NCBI GenBank assembly: GCA_965153455.1
Contig: OZ234493.1
Location: 18,032,213-18,096,212 of the forward strand
DNA length: 64,000 nt
From: Sphagnum compactum
Taxonomy: Eukaryota > Bryophyta > Sphagnopsida > Sphagnales
Reading direction: 5' to 3'
Part shown: piece by piece, positions 23,843-37,073 of the stretch
Layout: every line of letters begins with the position of its first letter
Numbering within the stretch: the first letter of the stretch is position 1
Position numbers and translations under genes: made by a program
Notes under the pieces: generated by a model
What the model was told of the DNA's origin: nothing
The model's input: only the letters and a program-made list of their open reading frames with translations
Database searches by the model: none

Positions 23843-24110
23843 CACTAGAAGAAAATTGGGTTTTTGTAACCAACCAATTTGCGACTAGCTGCGACTATTT
23901 GACATTTACAACTATTGTTGGTTATATCTACAACTACTTTTTGCATTTGGTCTTGCTTGCAACTACTCTATGACTAACTTGCGACTAATGGATTTTTTCA
24001 TCCTTTCATTTGGATAGCTTTCAACACAATTTCCATAGACGCCTCTACCTACCATTAGTTGCAAATGTCACCAAATGAGTCGTAGCCCCTATGGGTATTT
24101 CAAGTGTATT
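23843..24110 (+). mobile_element. CACTA (En/Spm)-like terminus
   Basis: CACTAGAAGAAAATTGGG starts the element. It is followed by repeated subterminal words TTTGCGACTA, GCTGCGACTA, CTTGCGACTAA and GTCGTAGCC within about 230 bases. A CACTA terminus with dense short subterminal repeats is the hallmark of this superfamily. No transposase was recognised downstream, so it is probably a non-autonomous element or a solo end. Confidence 0.5.
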
Positions 24111-25011
24111 ATACATATCTTAGGCATAAGGGGTCCACAATTTTGTATTGAATGTATTATACTCATTTTTATGTATAATGATTGTATGTAAGTTGTATTT
24201 GGAGCATATTTGAATATGTATTGCATACATCACCTTAGTTTTTGTCTAGTTTATTTATGTTAAATTTGTTTAAAATAATATACAGATTATACCCAAGTCA
24301 TATTACATGCCTTATGTGGTTTTCCAAATTAGTGTTCCAATATATTTGCCCAGATTTATGTGTTGCAGTCTAATAGGGGAAAAAAACATATATTTCTACT
24401 CCTATAATCCAAACATTTAAGTCTTCAATCCTAAATTTTTGTGATTTTATTGGCTCAAGAAAAATGTCATGTAGTACATCAATTTGATGCTTAGAAAAAC
24501 TAAATGCATCATTCTACACATTTCTAAGTAACTTAGCAAACTCTAGCAGGCCATGTAGCACATTAGACCTGCCCACAGGCGCTCCAACTAGTTTGAATAT
24601 AACCTGAGTAGTATAGATGAAAATGAAGACTTTTAACAAAATCAGGCCTGCCAGATGCTAGATTAACAATATATTTTAACCTAAGCACATTCCCAAACGA
24701 ATGCCAACACCCACCTTCATTCTTGCATTTACCATGACATCTCTCCATCATCTCCTTCCCAATGTCCTATTCCTTCCAAAGTATCGCAACAATGTCCTCC
24801 TCCTCCTACAGTAGCTACTTTGTCTCCAAAGTAGTACGGAAACATTTCACAAGGCCAAGACTTCATTTGGAAGCAGAATTTCAGATGTCTCATTGATTAT
24901 CTTGTCAACATGAAGTTTTTCACATTCTTTTCTTCATTAGTTTCTTTAATCCTCTCTAGTTTTGCTACCATCCCTGTGGAATTCTCTAACAAATGTCGTG
25001 CTGAAACTTAC

Positions 25012-28001
25012 CAATGAAAGATTGACGAACAACTTGTTCAACAACCCCTTCAGTCTTTGTGCCCTGGGCAAGCCACCTTGTTATGCGAATCATGGCCTGC
25101 AACATAATCTGTGGCCCAGCTCCTTGTACTGAGTCTGACCCTTGCTGCAACAGACCAATATAACAACATGATCAGCTGTATGGTTGTAAAAAACAGTCGC
25201 AGTGAAGCTGAATGCCGCTGTCCCTTGAAAATAAGCAAGATACAATAATATGCTGCAAGGACATTACCTCTCCCATGTCAAAGAGGGCCCCATGTGGATA
25301 CCGCTTTCATCTAGAAGAGAAGATGGTTCTCTGCATGTGTCCAATAGAGCCCATAATGCACAAAATGATGATGCTAGATTGTCCAGCCTACTTGCAAACA
25401 CAATTTTTTCACGTGCACCTCCCACACAACCAGGTTGCGTGTCATACACATTCAGCTCGAAGTCTGCAACCTCCATCACATCACAGTTGAGCTCCTCAGC
25501 TAACACCTGCAATTCCTTCCAACTACCTTCCCTTGTTGAGAGCCATGCCTGAATTTTCCTGCTAGGCCATAGAGTCCCCTTCCTCTTCCATCAGCCTTGG
25601 CCTTTGCTGCAGTGATATAGGCTTTAACTTAGGGTCTGACAAAATAAGGATTGCACCGTTTCATGCCTCTTTTCAATCTTGGTTTGGTATGGCACAGAGA
25701 TGAACATTTCAACAGACAGGAAAAGTCCTGAACTGAATAGCATAGGCCCATTTCCTCATTAGATGCAGTGTTGGAGTTCCAAGTAAGATATTAGAAAATT
25801 GTCGAAACTCACTTGCACTCCCTGAACACATAGCCAAGTTGGAAGACACAAGGTACCCCCAAACACCTCCACTGTGGATAGACAACAGCATCCACTCATT
25901 GTGGGATTACCTGTATCAAAAGAAGGTGATGTGGAGTTCTATTTTGAGGATAGACATGACCTATGCGCTCAAGATGTTCCACAGGCATTGATGACTCTAA
26001 ATCATATGGCACCGTCAGTTCTGACTCAATTTGGATAACCAAAATAGGTGCAAACTGTGCATCCATTTCAGCCTTGCCATCTTCAATTGCTAGACCACTG
26101 GAAATAGTATCATGACAAATATGAAATCAATGCAAGCAGAGAGAGGCATACAATTCTGCATCTATATAAGGCTTGTAACTCAGAACAATTGACCTTTGTC
26201 TAATGTCAGGTTTACTAAGGAGAAGTCTAAAAGTCTCTCAATACCTCCAGTCTCTCACAGATTCACCAAATATATCATCTTACAGAGTTCCCATTGCCCT
26301 GAACTTTACTTTTGCACACTTATTCAATATGGCCGGCTGTCAAGAGACAGACAGAGCAGATGGACCATTAGAATTTTATGTCCTCTGTCGCAGATTATGG
26401 ACAACATGCCCTACAACATAAGATCTGAAGAGAAAGAAAGTATTCAAACTCTCAGATAGATTTGGAAGAGAGGGGATGCGCAATATAGGTCGTCTGACTC
26501 TGACAAGTTCATGTACAAGCTTGCCATCTTTCCTTTGAAGCAAAACCCAACCTGCTACACTGAGGTCTCTGTCAAACCATGTATGCCACATCCCTGATCC
26601 ACAGGTCTTCACTTGAACATGCAAAAAGTTTCCGTTTGAGGAATGAGAGACTGGTGTCAACTTGGGACAGGGGCTGTCAGTGTGTGCAGCCACCACATGG
26701 AATCCATTGCCAGGCTTATATCTGCATTCACCAGTCAAAACTCCTAAAAAGGATGAGGAAGATATCCCAATTCAAAGACACTGTCTTCCATCATGATACG
26801 AATCAACCTTAGTATCACAATCAAGAAACTATGGGTAGGCAATGAGGGAACTTTGATATGTGAACACAGAAGCAAATTTTGTACAAAGAGGAAAAAACTC
26901 ACTAATTGTGAAGGGAGACATTTCGTGTGCTAAGCATGACTAAGGTCTCCCTTTTAGAGGTGGTGACTTTCCAACTATAGCAGGAGCAATGCGGTTGCCC
27001 CAAAAATCCCTCCCCCATGCCCCAAAAAAAACTCTTGACCCACAGATACCCATATAGTTTTTGGTGACTGGCTGACCCCATGATCCCTGCTCTAGCTCGA
27101 TTGGGTATGGTAGGTAATATCTAACATGGCCTAGTGGTGAATTGAAACCCCAACCACCTGCGAGGTGGCCATGAGTCCAACCATTTAGCTATTGCTTGAT
27201 GCTTATTATTTGCATGAAGTTCTGCATTAACAACATTGGAACAACATTCTGAGTACAATGGCTACACAACAGGGTGGAGACAATTGCAAAGTACAGTGTA
27301 TGCATTCAGGGCCCCTCAAAAAATCCAAGAGATTATAAAGTTCACTATAACAGAGGCTGGGGAGATGGTTTACTTGTGACCAATTGCGAAAGCAAATATG
27401 GAAGACATGTTACATATGAAGAAGTAGTGACCTCATGGCTGCAATGCCCATTCATCACACTCACTCAATTGCTGGAATCCCGCACCAAGCAAATGCCTCC
27501 TTGCCTCTGCTGGTTTTCATCCACACCTTCCTCTCAGTCACAATTATTGGTCTTCTAAAGGATCTTCATTAGTACCAAGGGTTTCTCCATACTTACATAT
27601 TGTCTTGTAGGATGTAACAGAATTGAAGAAAATAACAAGGTGTTCTTGCACTTTATGAAGTACATTAACATGAAGCTGCATTTACAGAGATGAGAATGCA
27701 TTTGTCATCAAGTCACAAAGACCCACTAAAGCATTGCAGAAAAGCACAGGAAAGATTTGGTGCATGAAGAATCATGTTGCAAAATTACCTCAAGAGTTCT
27801 AGCAGGATATAGTACCAACAACAGTAAGGACTTGTGGGAAAGATTGAGCTTTTTATTGCCACCTAAATTACTTTTACCTGTGCTTACCAGTGGCATGAAA
27901 TGGTGTGCAGGAGTGTTCACAAATTCAAGCAAATGAGGGATGATTGAAGCTTGCGATTGACAGCAATGAAGTCCCTGTACAGCCAAATCAATTTGTCCCA
28001 T
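25012..28001 (-). pseudogene. Broken aspartyl aminopeptidase (M18, DNPEP-like)
   Basis: Exon pieces in the right order match the M18 zinc peptidase that removes N-terminal Asp/Glu in the cytosol. Exon 1 (28001-27888) has IIPHLLEFVNTPAHHF, ending at a good donor. The exon starting at 26721 has KPGNGFHVVAAHTDSPC, including the metal-ligand His, then WHTWFDRDL and LVRVRRPILRIPSL. The exon at 26097-25911 has FAPILVIQIESEL and ends in CAG. The exon at 25506-25268 has LAEELNCDVMEVADFELNV, YDTQPG and RLDNLASSFCAL. The exon at 25144-25012 has GSDSVQGAG and RQSFIG. Lesions: near 25290 a 1-base deletion shifts the frame before ALFD, and the catalytic His-Glu-Glu motif is replaced by Met-Gly-Glu. The exon or exons joining the first two pieces, and the whole C-terminal third with the last metal-binding His, were not found. 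Retained introns show a decayed gene copy, not a retrocopy. Confidence 0.8.
27100..27190 (+). mobile_element. tRNA-derived SINE-like fragment in the aminopeptidase relic
   Basis: TGGCCTAGTGG fits the RNA polymerase III A box, and GAGTCCAACC about 45 bases later is close to a B box. Between them is an AACCACCTGCGAGGTGGCC hairpin. The spacing suits a tRNA-related SINE head, but it does not fold as a complete tRNA. It lies in an intron of the aminopeptidase pseudogene, on the opposite strand to that gene. Confidence 0.4.
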
Positions 28002-28739
28002 AACAACTCAGACCATCAGCAATGACAAGGAGATTTGCACATTGAAACCCACACCCAATGCAAAAGAACAGAACTATCTCTCCCCTCTATTGCTCCCTCT
28101 ACTCTCTGCATTAAAAATGTAGTCAGCATACTTCTGTTTGCCAGGCTTTGGTATCTACAGTGCAACTACAATCAATGGCAAGTTGATCCCCAGGTTACTG
28201 AATATGGAGTATGGCATTTTTTCTAAAACCTTTGAGAATAGAGAAAATAACTAGTTCAATTTTGACAGCATACAAATCTGTAAGGGATAACAAAATCACA
28301 TTTTATTCCAGGGAAAAGTTTATAGTGACCTCCTCCCACAGACCTCCTCTACTAAATTCATGGCATGCCAAGGTGCCTCCACTTAAAACCCTCCTGCCAT
28401 CTTTAGCTGCTCATCCATCAGGTAGCAACTAGCAACCTGGTGATGGCGTATTGTAGCAATTCAGGTAGGTTTAGGGTTCACAACACTTTTTTGATTGTTT
28501 TTTTCTTGAGAATGTACAAGATATGCATTCTCAAGACCAGTGTCTGCATTCTTGATAATCCTGACACTGATGAGGATCCACAACGATCGAGATGATCAAA
28601 AGCATCCATGGCCAATCCATCCAATCACTAAACAGTAACAATTGATGGCACTGTTGATCAGATGTAAAGAACTAAATGGCATCCAACCTTTGGATTGTGG
28701 AGGGTGGGAGATTGAACATATTGGATTTTTTTTGTTGGT

Positions 28740-28866
28740 TTCAATGTATTCCCATGAAGTTCCCATCAAGTTTTTAATGTGTTCTCAACATGTTCCCCAA
28801 ATTCTCAATGTGTTCATCAACATGTTCCCAATGGCTTTTCATTTTACCCCATATCCTTTGCCCTAA
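28740..28866 (+). repeat. Dispersed GTTCCCA-rich repeat (copy 1)
   Basis: This A/T-rich segment has the spaced words TTCCCATGAAGTTCCCATCA, TGTTCTCAACATGTTCCCC and ATATCCTTTGCCC. The same set and order recur at 34085-34205, and in reverse orientation at 46320-46440. It may be internal sequence of an unclassified transposable element. Confidence 0.45.
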
Positions 28867-30461
28867 ATTCTACTCTTGTAACCTATGTAAGCAGCCCAAA
28901 GGAGATTTCAACATACATATTTTGGGAGAGTCCAAAGGTTGATTACTTTTATTTTGTGCTGGGCTGATCAATGATGCCCATCACAAATAACCCAAAAAAA
29001 AAGTGCTTCTAAGGTTCCCACAACTAATTGATACGAGTGACAATATGGGATATTGGTGCCCTTTGCTGCCATGCCAGCAGACAACATAACCTGGCTAGAT
29101 TTGCCCTTATGTTTTGCAGCCTTATTATCTGCAATCATCTACAGAAATAATAACACAAACAACAATAACTAAAGCCATGCTACTATTTTTCTAGTGTTGC
29201 AGCAAGGCATGTTATAAAGATTTTTAGTTTAGAAATCGAACAATGCCTCCACAAAATGACAGAGCTTTCTATTTTTAAAAAGTTACTACTTGCCAGGTCC
29301 TCATTGAGTTATCACCAAAATTTTCTAAAAGAATGATGGAGTTTACATGGAGTAAGATATCTTTTATTTTTTTAAAAATTTGTGAGTTCCAAAGTTTGAT
29401 AAAATTTTGGCCATATTTTAGCTTTTTCAAATTACCCTAAGAATAATTCCCAAAAATGTCTTTATATTTTGTAAAGTATTGAAAAAGGTGAACATGCTAG
29501 TTGTTAACCCTTAAAGGATGCATTGGCAAATTGAAAAAACATATTTCCCTATCTAGTTACCACATTACATATAAATTGCATGAAAAGTTTAAAACACAAC
29601 ATTCTTGGAAGAAAGAAGATTTTTCCCCTTGAGTGAATACTACCTTTCAAAGGTAGCCTCCAAATATACATGGAAATTTCTCGGCAGGTTCCTCAAATTT
29701 AAAGCTCCTACAGAAAGAGACCAATATTGTGCCATTTCAATACATTGTAATTTCCAATGTTGTACAGTTATTTGATTTTTAAAAAAAACAGCGATTCTAG
29801 CTTTTAACAAAATTGATAATAAAAAAACCATTTTTTATTATTTTAAAAAATCACAATTAGAGAATTATTGGTTTTGGTTACATTGAAAGTATAAAATAAT
29901 CTACAGTTTTCATGAAATAACCTGTAAATAACCAAGCAGTAAGAAAGTTGCATTTTTTGTTTATTCAAAAATATTGAAACCCAAGGTTCTATACAAAAGC
30001 CATTTTTTATTTTTAATTAAATAATATGATTTAAAAAAAATATTCAAATTATTTTCCATAATATCATAACAATAGATGTACTTTAGAATTATTTAAGTTT
30101 TGTTATAAAAAAACCTTTTTGGGAACTCACATGACCCAAAGGAACTAAAAGAATCCACTAAATAATGTGATTTTGTTAAAAAATAATTCAAAATGTTTTC
30201 CATAATATCATAACAGTAAATTTACTTTCAAATCGCAGTTAATTACCTTTCTTGGAAAGAAAGGAACCAAGGGAACGATTCCTCCTAGTTCCTTTAGGTC
30301 AATGGTTGTTTTCAATGGTTGTTCCATTAGTAAAAACTAGCCGACCCAAGAACAACAACAATTGACCTCTCTATGTTATTGGCACATCTACCTTAGCTTC
30401 TCAGTTCCATGAACAAAACCTCTATCACATGGTGATTATTGGCCTCCCATCATTGGCATAT

Positions 30462-30625
30462 CTATCTGGGAATCCGAATTGTCAAAAGGACGACAAGTGT
30501 CAAGGGCGGGGGCAAGGGGAGCAAAGCTGTGATGATGTCCTCACAACGCCCAATCTCCTCATAAATAGTGGTTTGTTAGCAATTTCGAATCGTCAGTAGG
30601 ACTGCAGGTGTCAAGCCGGGGGGAG
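30462..30625 (+). repeat. Imperfect tandem duplication
   Basis: Two segments about 110 bases apart share AATCCGAATTGTCAAAAGGA / ATTTCGAATCGTCAGTAGGA, followed by GTGTCAAGGGCGGGGG / GTGTCAAGCCGGGGGG. They are GC-richer than their surroundings. No function is evident. Confidence 0.4.
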
Positions 30626-31629
30626 TGTTACATTACTGCTATCGACAAGTGCGAAGGAGCTGGGTGTGAAGCAATCTAATTTTTTACATTTGAAATTTCG
30701 CCAAAAACATTCATACTTTAGCTCTTTATTTTTTGATAAAGGCAATCCTAATACAAAATTAAATTATACGTACTAAATTTAGCCCCAGGATTTTATCGAG
30801 GGGCTGGAAAACTGTTGTAGGTTTGAGCAAGTAGTCAGAAGGGCCAGTTTCCATGTCTTCAACCCATTGTCCAACCACAATTAGTTTGGTCAACTTATGG
30901 CCCCACCTTTTTCAATGCCTTTCATTTGACCTCCATTCTGGTTTTACAAAAACATTTGCTCAAAAAATTCCCATGGGTGTTGTAGGAGGGCAAGGATCAC
31001 CAAAACTACGGTTGTGCTCTCCCTTATCACCTTGTTAGTGGGAAGTTAATAGTTAATACAAATGTAAAGCATCCTATTGACATCCTTAAACATTCTAGGT
31101 GACCTATTAGAACCTACTGTTAAAATATGACAATTTGAGGAAAAATTTCCTTGAAACTAGATATTTACTTTTTACCAAGATCCTTATATGAATTGCAGTG
31201 CATTTGATATTTTTCACCAAGAGACAATATATTGCCAAAAACCAAATGCTGGTTGGTTGCTTGGTATTCAATATCCCCATGTCTTGGGGTTATTTGATGA
31301 CCTCTATTATAGATGGGCTGGCTATGTTATATAACAATTCAGAAACCAAAGTGATGACTTGAACAAATCAAGTTTTTTCATTTCAAAATATTTGTTAAAT
31401 TTTTCTTAAGAATTGAGCATGAACCATTTATGATATCTATTAATAACCTCCTCCTAAACAATGTAGGACAAGTATTAAATGCATTTGAAAACTTGGATTG
31501 AACCTTTGAAGTCAATCACTTTCAAGAATAAGATAAAATATCTAAGGAAGGTAGTTTATTTGTTCTCATTGTTTTGTTTGAGGAAGGTAGTTTATTCGTT
31601 TTAATTGTATTGTTTGTTTGTTTGTTAGG

Positions 31630-32050
31630 TTGAGATTTCCCAAACCTCATGGGCAAAGATGTTGGATTTTGTGGTACCCTTATACCATTGGGAAGCTCTC
31701 AATGAGTAGAGGTGCACTGAGGTGGTTTGATGGTGTTTACACTTGCAGTTCAGGAGTTATTGAATATTGAACAAATTTCTAGAACAAGTCAACAAAATCA
31801 TATATACATATAAGTAAGGAAATTGTAGCAAACTCTTGGTACTATTGGAAAGCTCTTGATGAGTGCGATTTCTTGGGGGTGATTTCATCATTTTAAAACC
31901 TACGATGAGGTGGATATTGAGTTTTGCATTATTTTCAATACTGGAAATTAATTTAAATTTTGAAATATTTTGTTGCCAATTTATTTATTTTTCATCCCTG
32001 AGCTATAGCCAAATTTGGTTGAATACTCTTGTGGATGATCGCCACTTTGG
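31630..32050 (+). mobile_element. Dispersed TIR family (copy 3, right end)
   Basis: The interior (CCCAAACCTCATGGG, TTGGGAAGCTCTCAATGAG, GAGTTATTGAA) aligns with the copy at 21.3 kb. The end, AGCCAAATTTGG then CTCTTGTGGATGATCG at 32007-32041, is the inverse of the left end at 21061. Together the two copies define both termini of the family. Confidence 0.45.
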
Positions 32051-33575
32051 CATCAAAAATTTTGATTAAAAAAAAACCCTCCTTGGGAGAAAAAAACGCT
32101 CTAGTTCCATTGCCATCAAAAGTCTTCACAAACCCAATCATCCCTTCCCTTGAAAACCTCCTAACATCCAACAAATGAATTATTGGCAAGTCACCTCTAA
32201 GGGGATGGTGGATGACAAATATAGTTTTGGTCGCTTATTAATCCATAGTACATAGTTTTAAAATCATGTAAGATACCCTAGCACCGAGGTAAGGAGCTTC
32301 ACCTTACACCAAAAAACCAATGTTTTTCCCAATGTTGCAGTTATTTGAATTTATAGCTGCCTTGGTTATTGTGGCCAATGCCAAAACTATGTTTGCCCTT
32401 TGAAGCTGGCTAGCCCAAAACAACAACCAAGTTGGGATATTACTAGGACATAAGATGGAGGTGGAATGGTGTGAGAATTTTGTTCTCATGGTTTTCATTT
32501 TTGTAGGCGAAGATTTGTTTTCACATACCTATGTAGTTGATGTTGCACCAACATTGTAATACCAATTCCCAGGATCAAAAATACTGCATGATGCATAGTA
32601 GCACCCAAAGGGCTGGGGTTTGATCCCAAAATCTATTCTTTGAAGGCAAATATCATATGTTGGCCTATTGACCCCCACGGTCCTCCAGCTGATGACCATT
32701 CATAAAAATGGATATATACACTTATTTGGACCCCTTTTGATTCACTGTGTTCTATGTGGCCTTTCCCCAAAAATAGTGGTTTTTGAAACTTTTGCATAAG
32801 AATCCCAACTATTTGGGTGGGGAAAGGGAAAATTAGTGAGACCATGGCGACTCGTGGAAACATGCCATAATTAAGCCTGTAATTTCATGTTCCGCACTCC
32901 CACTTATTTGGACCACTAAAATATACACCCATAGTTCATGCCCTTGCCAATGGGGTAGGCTAAAAATGGCAAAGAACCGCAACATATTGATGCATCCCAT
33001 CTTCAAAATGATTATTTTGATTCTTATATATATAAATTTAAGTCCCATATGCCACAATGGAATTGGGTGAAGTCGCAATATTTTGAAATTCATTTGCATT
33101 TTGTCAACATTACGTTATTTATGATATTCTAATCCTTGATTTTCACATGCCATTTTCCAAATTAACTTGATGATGCCTTGGCTTTCATTATTGCAATGCT
33201 TGAAATTTGAATATGATGTTATGTGGCCTAATCATAAAAAGGAAAGAAAACTTGGAGTAGTCACTACACCATTATTTCAAAAATTTATAATTGTCATTTT
33301 TTTACAACAAATTGGGGAGTTTTTTTCTAGTTTAAAATCAACTAATTTCTGTTCATTGCTAGGTTATTTTTGTGAATTTGCAAAATAATTGACAATTCAA
33401 AAAAAAATAGAGCATTATACCATACCTCTAAAACACCATGAGAAATGGTTGTTCTTGTAAAGATTTGAGATATGCATAACCAGTGAACCTAACTGACTCA
33501 TATATAAAATAGTAAAAGGACCTTAATTTTCACAAGGGACCTATCTTCTTAGTTTATCCTCTCCTAAACAACCCA

Positions 33576-33595
33576 CCCCCCCCCCCCCCCCCCCC
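33576..33595 (+). repeat. Poly-C tract with adjacent tRNA-like A box
   Basis: A run of 20 C is followed by GGGCGGTGTGCCACTCCGTT. On the minus strand this reads ATAGCTCAACGGAGTGGCAC, resembling an RNA polymerase III A box. It may be a SINE relic inserted beside a mononucleotide run. The exact length of the C run is unreliable in any assembly. Confidence 0.35.
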
Positions 33596-34084
33596 GGGCG
33601 GTGTGCCACTCCGTTGAGCTATGCATAGCACAACAACCGACCTTTCCACGGCTATCTTGGTCAATCAAGTTGTTTGAGCCTAGTTGTATAGTTGTACCTG
33701 CCTGTGTACAACCTAAGTAACATGGGTTGCACGCCCCCCTCTTTACATCTTTTTAATGGGTTTTTACTCATCTCCATTAATGGTGGTGGACTAGACAGGC
33801 AGGGAATCCTTCCCTCTATCCTCCCTGGCTTTTCTGTTGTAGCCAAAGTGATAATGAACAATATAGCACAATATTTCACCAAATTTGGTTACAAGCTAAA
33901 TAAATATGGTTAAATACGGTGTGCTTTGTAGATGAGATTAGGTGAAGCAAAAAAATTGGTGACATCCATGTCTAGGAATAGAATATGTATGGAGCAAATG
34001 ACAAGATTGGACATAGACCCCGGAGGGTTCATCATTTTTCTTTTAGGGGAGGAGAAGGAGTGGGTGGGATTAGAAAATTTCTTG

Positions 34085-34205
34085 TGTTCCATTATGTTCC
34101 TATTGGTGTTCCCCATGTTCCCAATGGGTTCCTCATAAAATCCCTCAAGTTCTTAATAGTGCCTCACTTCATCCGATATCCTTTGCCCAAAGGTTTTCCC
34201 TTTCT
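34085..34205 (+). repeat. Dispersed GTTCCCA-rich repeat (copy 2)
   Basis: It contains TGTTCCCCATGTTCCCAATG and CATCCGATATCCTTTGCCC, in the same order as the copy at 28.74 kb. No coding sequence is seen. Confidence 0.45.
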
Positions 34206-37050
34206 CACCTATATGGCTCAATCAAAGGGGAGGCACTCCATACTCACATGAAAATGGGATTAGGGTAGGTAGGGGCAAGGATTGTTTGTTGGGTGGTGCA
34301 CTTCTGTCTAGGTGGGTGTGCATGAGCCTCAGCCAGTCGGTCAAGAAGGTACTTTCTAAATTTGGAGTTAACATACATTTGGAACACTTCTCTTATTTTA
34401 TGGTTGTTTCCTCTTCAGATTTTTTTCGCATATGCTTTCGGTAATGTTGGATTGTCATCTATAAATTAAAAATGATTTGTCACATGGAATCCACTAACTT
34501 TTTATTATGGGGAATGGGGTCACAAAGATGCTTATAATGGGGGCTACCCAATGTTTTTAAATGTCTGATGATGGGGCCAATCAAGATGGCTCATTCAAAG
34601 GAAATTAAAATAACTTTGGGTGCTTATCTCAATAAATAATATCAACAATATACACACAATTTTTAAATGTTGGTTAATGTTGAATCATTGTCCATGTACA
34701 TGTTCTTCCCATTTTTGTTCTCCTTTTGCAAGGGTGTTTTTTTTTGGTAGGGGTAAGGGGCGGAGGGTTTTCATGATGGGGGCGAAGCAACTGGGAAATT
34801 CAAGAAAATATTAAGAATGGAAAGTTATTATTACTCGGTGGACAACTTCTTTTGGAACTAGAACTGTTGGAGGTGAACCTGTTTCTTTTGGCACTCGAAA
34901 CAAGATGTAAATTAACTTTTGAACCGAAATTAAGTTAGTTGGATTCTAATCACAAGGAACAAAGAACATTATAATTTTGCAACTTGCAAAGAACTGTTCT
35001 TGGTTGTTATGTTGCCTTTGCCCTTGGGGGGGGGGAGGGACTACAAACTGACACATAATTCTTGTTGTCCTTTTATACATTAATTTTATCTAGTGCCCAT
35101 TGTTTTAATGGTCGTATACAATTAAGTTGAAATTTACTTGGGGATGTATTTTGCACCTTTCTTTTGGGGCTTGCTCTTGCTCTGTTGAATCGCAATCCTA
35201 ATATTATGCTTGCTGTCAAAAAAAATAATCGGAGCTTGGATCATACCTTATTTCATAAGTCCAGCTGTTGGCAAGTCTTGCTTTGGTCACAGGCTGCACG
35301 GACTCATCGACCTCCATAACGATCGTGGTTTAGGGTGTGTTGCAGGTTGCCATTAGCAATGGTGATTTTTCCTCTGAAGGTATGTAAGGATAGTTGCTTG
35401 ATATATGCCATGTGGTTTATCTTCATAGCTATGTGAAACTTTTTCGCCACACAGGCTTTCACAAGATTAACTTGCTCATGAATTTGCAAGCTCTTTTCAC
35501 ATTTTGCTCAAGACGAACATGTGATGTCTGTAGGAAGTAAGGTGGTTGTGCAATGTGAGAGCTATTTATTCCTCTCAGGTCAAGGATGTCCACAAAAGGG
35601 TTAGGCATTTTTTTTTGCTTGTGACTTGGGCCTTGTTACTTAATTAGGGTTTGTCTGGTGGAACACTTTGCATTGTAGGGGCTATTCAATTACTAGGATT
35701 TTGTGTCTGTGTTGGTAGCGGGCCAAACAAGCATCCACTAGAGTGGTAGTCTGAAGAAGGTTGGTTGGTTTTTATGCTCCAGCTTCAATCCAAGTTTGAT
35801 CAAAGTGATGCTTATGTAAAGATTTACTAATCACTTGTTCTTTGAGGTAGCCCGACATATTTTGTCGATAATATTCTGCAACTGTGCAGGATCTGGGCGG
35901 ATGCAACTTATAGTGTACTGTGTGTGCAAGTTTTTTATGATTATTTCACAGACTAGAAGGTATGGCGTATTTGGTAGTGACTCATTGTTGTCAAGGTAAT
36001 TACTGACAAATCAACTTTTGAGTCCTTTTTCCTTTGTCTTCTTCATCTATCATAGAAACAAAAGAGTGTGGTTTTTGCATACAATAATGAACTGCCCAAA
36101 CACTAATTACAATTTGACCAAGAACTTTGGGTTTTTCTACTATTCGCTTAATATATGTACCTTCACAGAAGTATCCTATTAGCCATATCCATCTTTTTTC
36201 CTCTCTTCCACCACAGCTTATCTGTAACAAACTGCATCTAAGTTTGATCAAGAATGAATTGTTGGTGTTTTTGCTCTTGCTTATATTATGCTGCTTCAAA
36301 TCTTTTGTAACTAATCAAATGAGTTTGTAGTAGCTTAGAAACCCCTTGTCCTTTACCTTGAGCTACTATTAGTTTTATATTGTCTATTGTGTAGATTGGC
36401 CATCTCATGCATTGAGAAGCTTTTCACAGGATCAAGAGGAGGAATCCTCGAAGTGACCTTTTACAAAAAAAATGATCAATTCTAAAATTAGTGTCGAACT
36501 TGGATCCAATGATGGGCACTTTGTAATGGTAGTGATATGGTTGTCATGTATGTTTACAACAAGTAACATGGTGGCCCTACTAAAGCTGTTTTGGTCAATT
36601 CTAGGTGCAGACAATGGAGTTACAGTAGTCCTCAGCTTTCCAGGTATCTCATCTCCAGCATATGTCTACTCATGACACTATTTGCAATAATTTTTTAATT
36701 TTTTAAATTCTCATTAGTGCAATTACCAATTTTTTGCATTACATAACTTGTGTACCTATCAAAACTTATTTACAAACTAGTGGTTGAAGAAAGAAAGGTG
36801 ACAACAAAACTGCTATCCAATTGGATAGAGGAGAATTGTTTGCAGTGTTGAGTGTATGTGAAGGAATGGACTATTTTGCCATGTATAATGGTGGTTGTGT
36901 GTTCAGGTTGAAGCAATAGGCTCAAAGATGGTTGGCAAGTATCCAACATCCAGCAAGAATATTGGTAAATCCTATAACAAGCTAAAGGAAAAAGTCAAGA
37001 ACGAGGTGAGTCTAGCATATTCTAAATTGAGTGCAATTAAACAAATTCAA

Positions 37051-37073
37051 CCCCCCCCCCCCCCCCCCCCCCC
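37051..37073 (+). repeat. Poly-C tract
   Basis: A run of 23 C lies between an open segment of unknown nature (KNIGKSYNKLKEKVKNE, about 36955-37005, ending at a GTGAGT donor) and the first recognisable exon of the SF1-like gene. The upstream segment could be an N-terminal exon of that gene, but no known SF1 motif is present in it. Confidence 0.4.

Larger units (their letters stand above)
17261..25011. other. AT-rich gene-free stretch with transposon termini
   Basis: No conserved protein was recognised. The part from 18.6 to 19.5 kb is extremely AT-rich (TAATTATAA-type words) without coding signal. The region includes two related CACTA-like ends (18124 and 23843), the dispersed TIR family copy at 21.06-21.5 kb, and scattered short open frames with no motif. 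The short minus-strand frame at 24563-24751, adjoining the aminopeptidase relic, does not align with that enzyme. Confidence 0.5.
28002..36890. other. Gene-free, repeat-rich stretch
   Basis: I found no conserved coding sequence on either strand over almost 9 kb. Recognisable items are two copies of a GTTCCCA-rich dispersed repeat (about 28740 and 34085), a tandem duplication at 30.46-30.62 kb, a right-hand end of the TIR family at 31.6-32.05 kb and a 20-C run at 33576. Short open frames here share no motif with known families. Confidence 0.5.

Noticed and set aside
27100-27190. Possible tRNA gene
   Set aside because: A and B boxes are present but no acceptor stem or cloverleaf can be formed; a SINE head is more likely.
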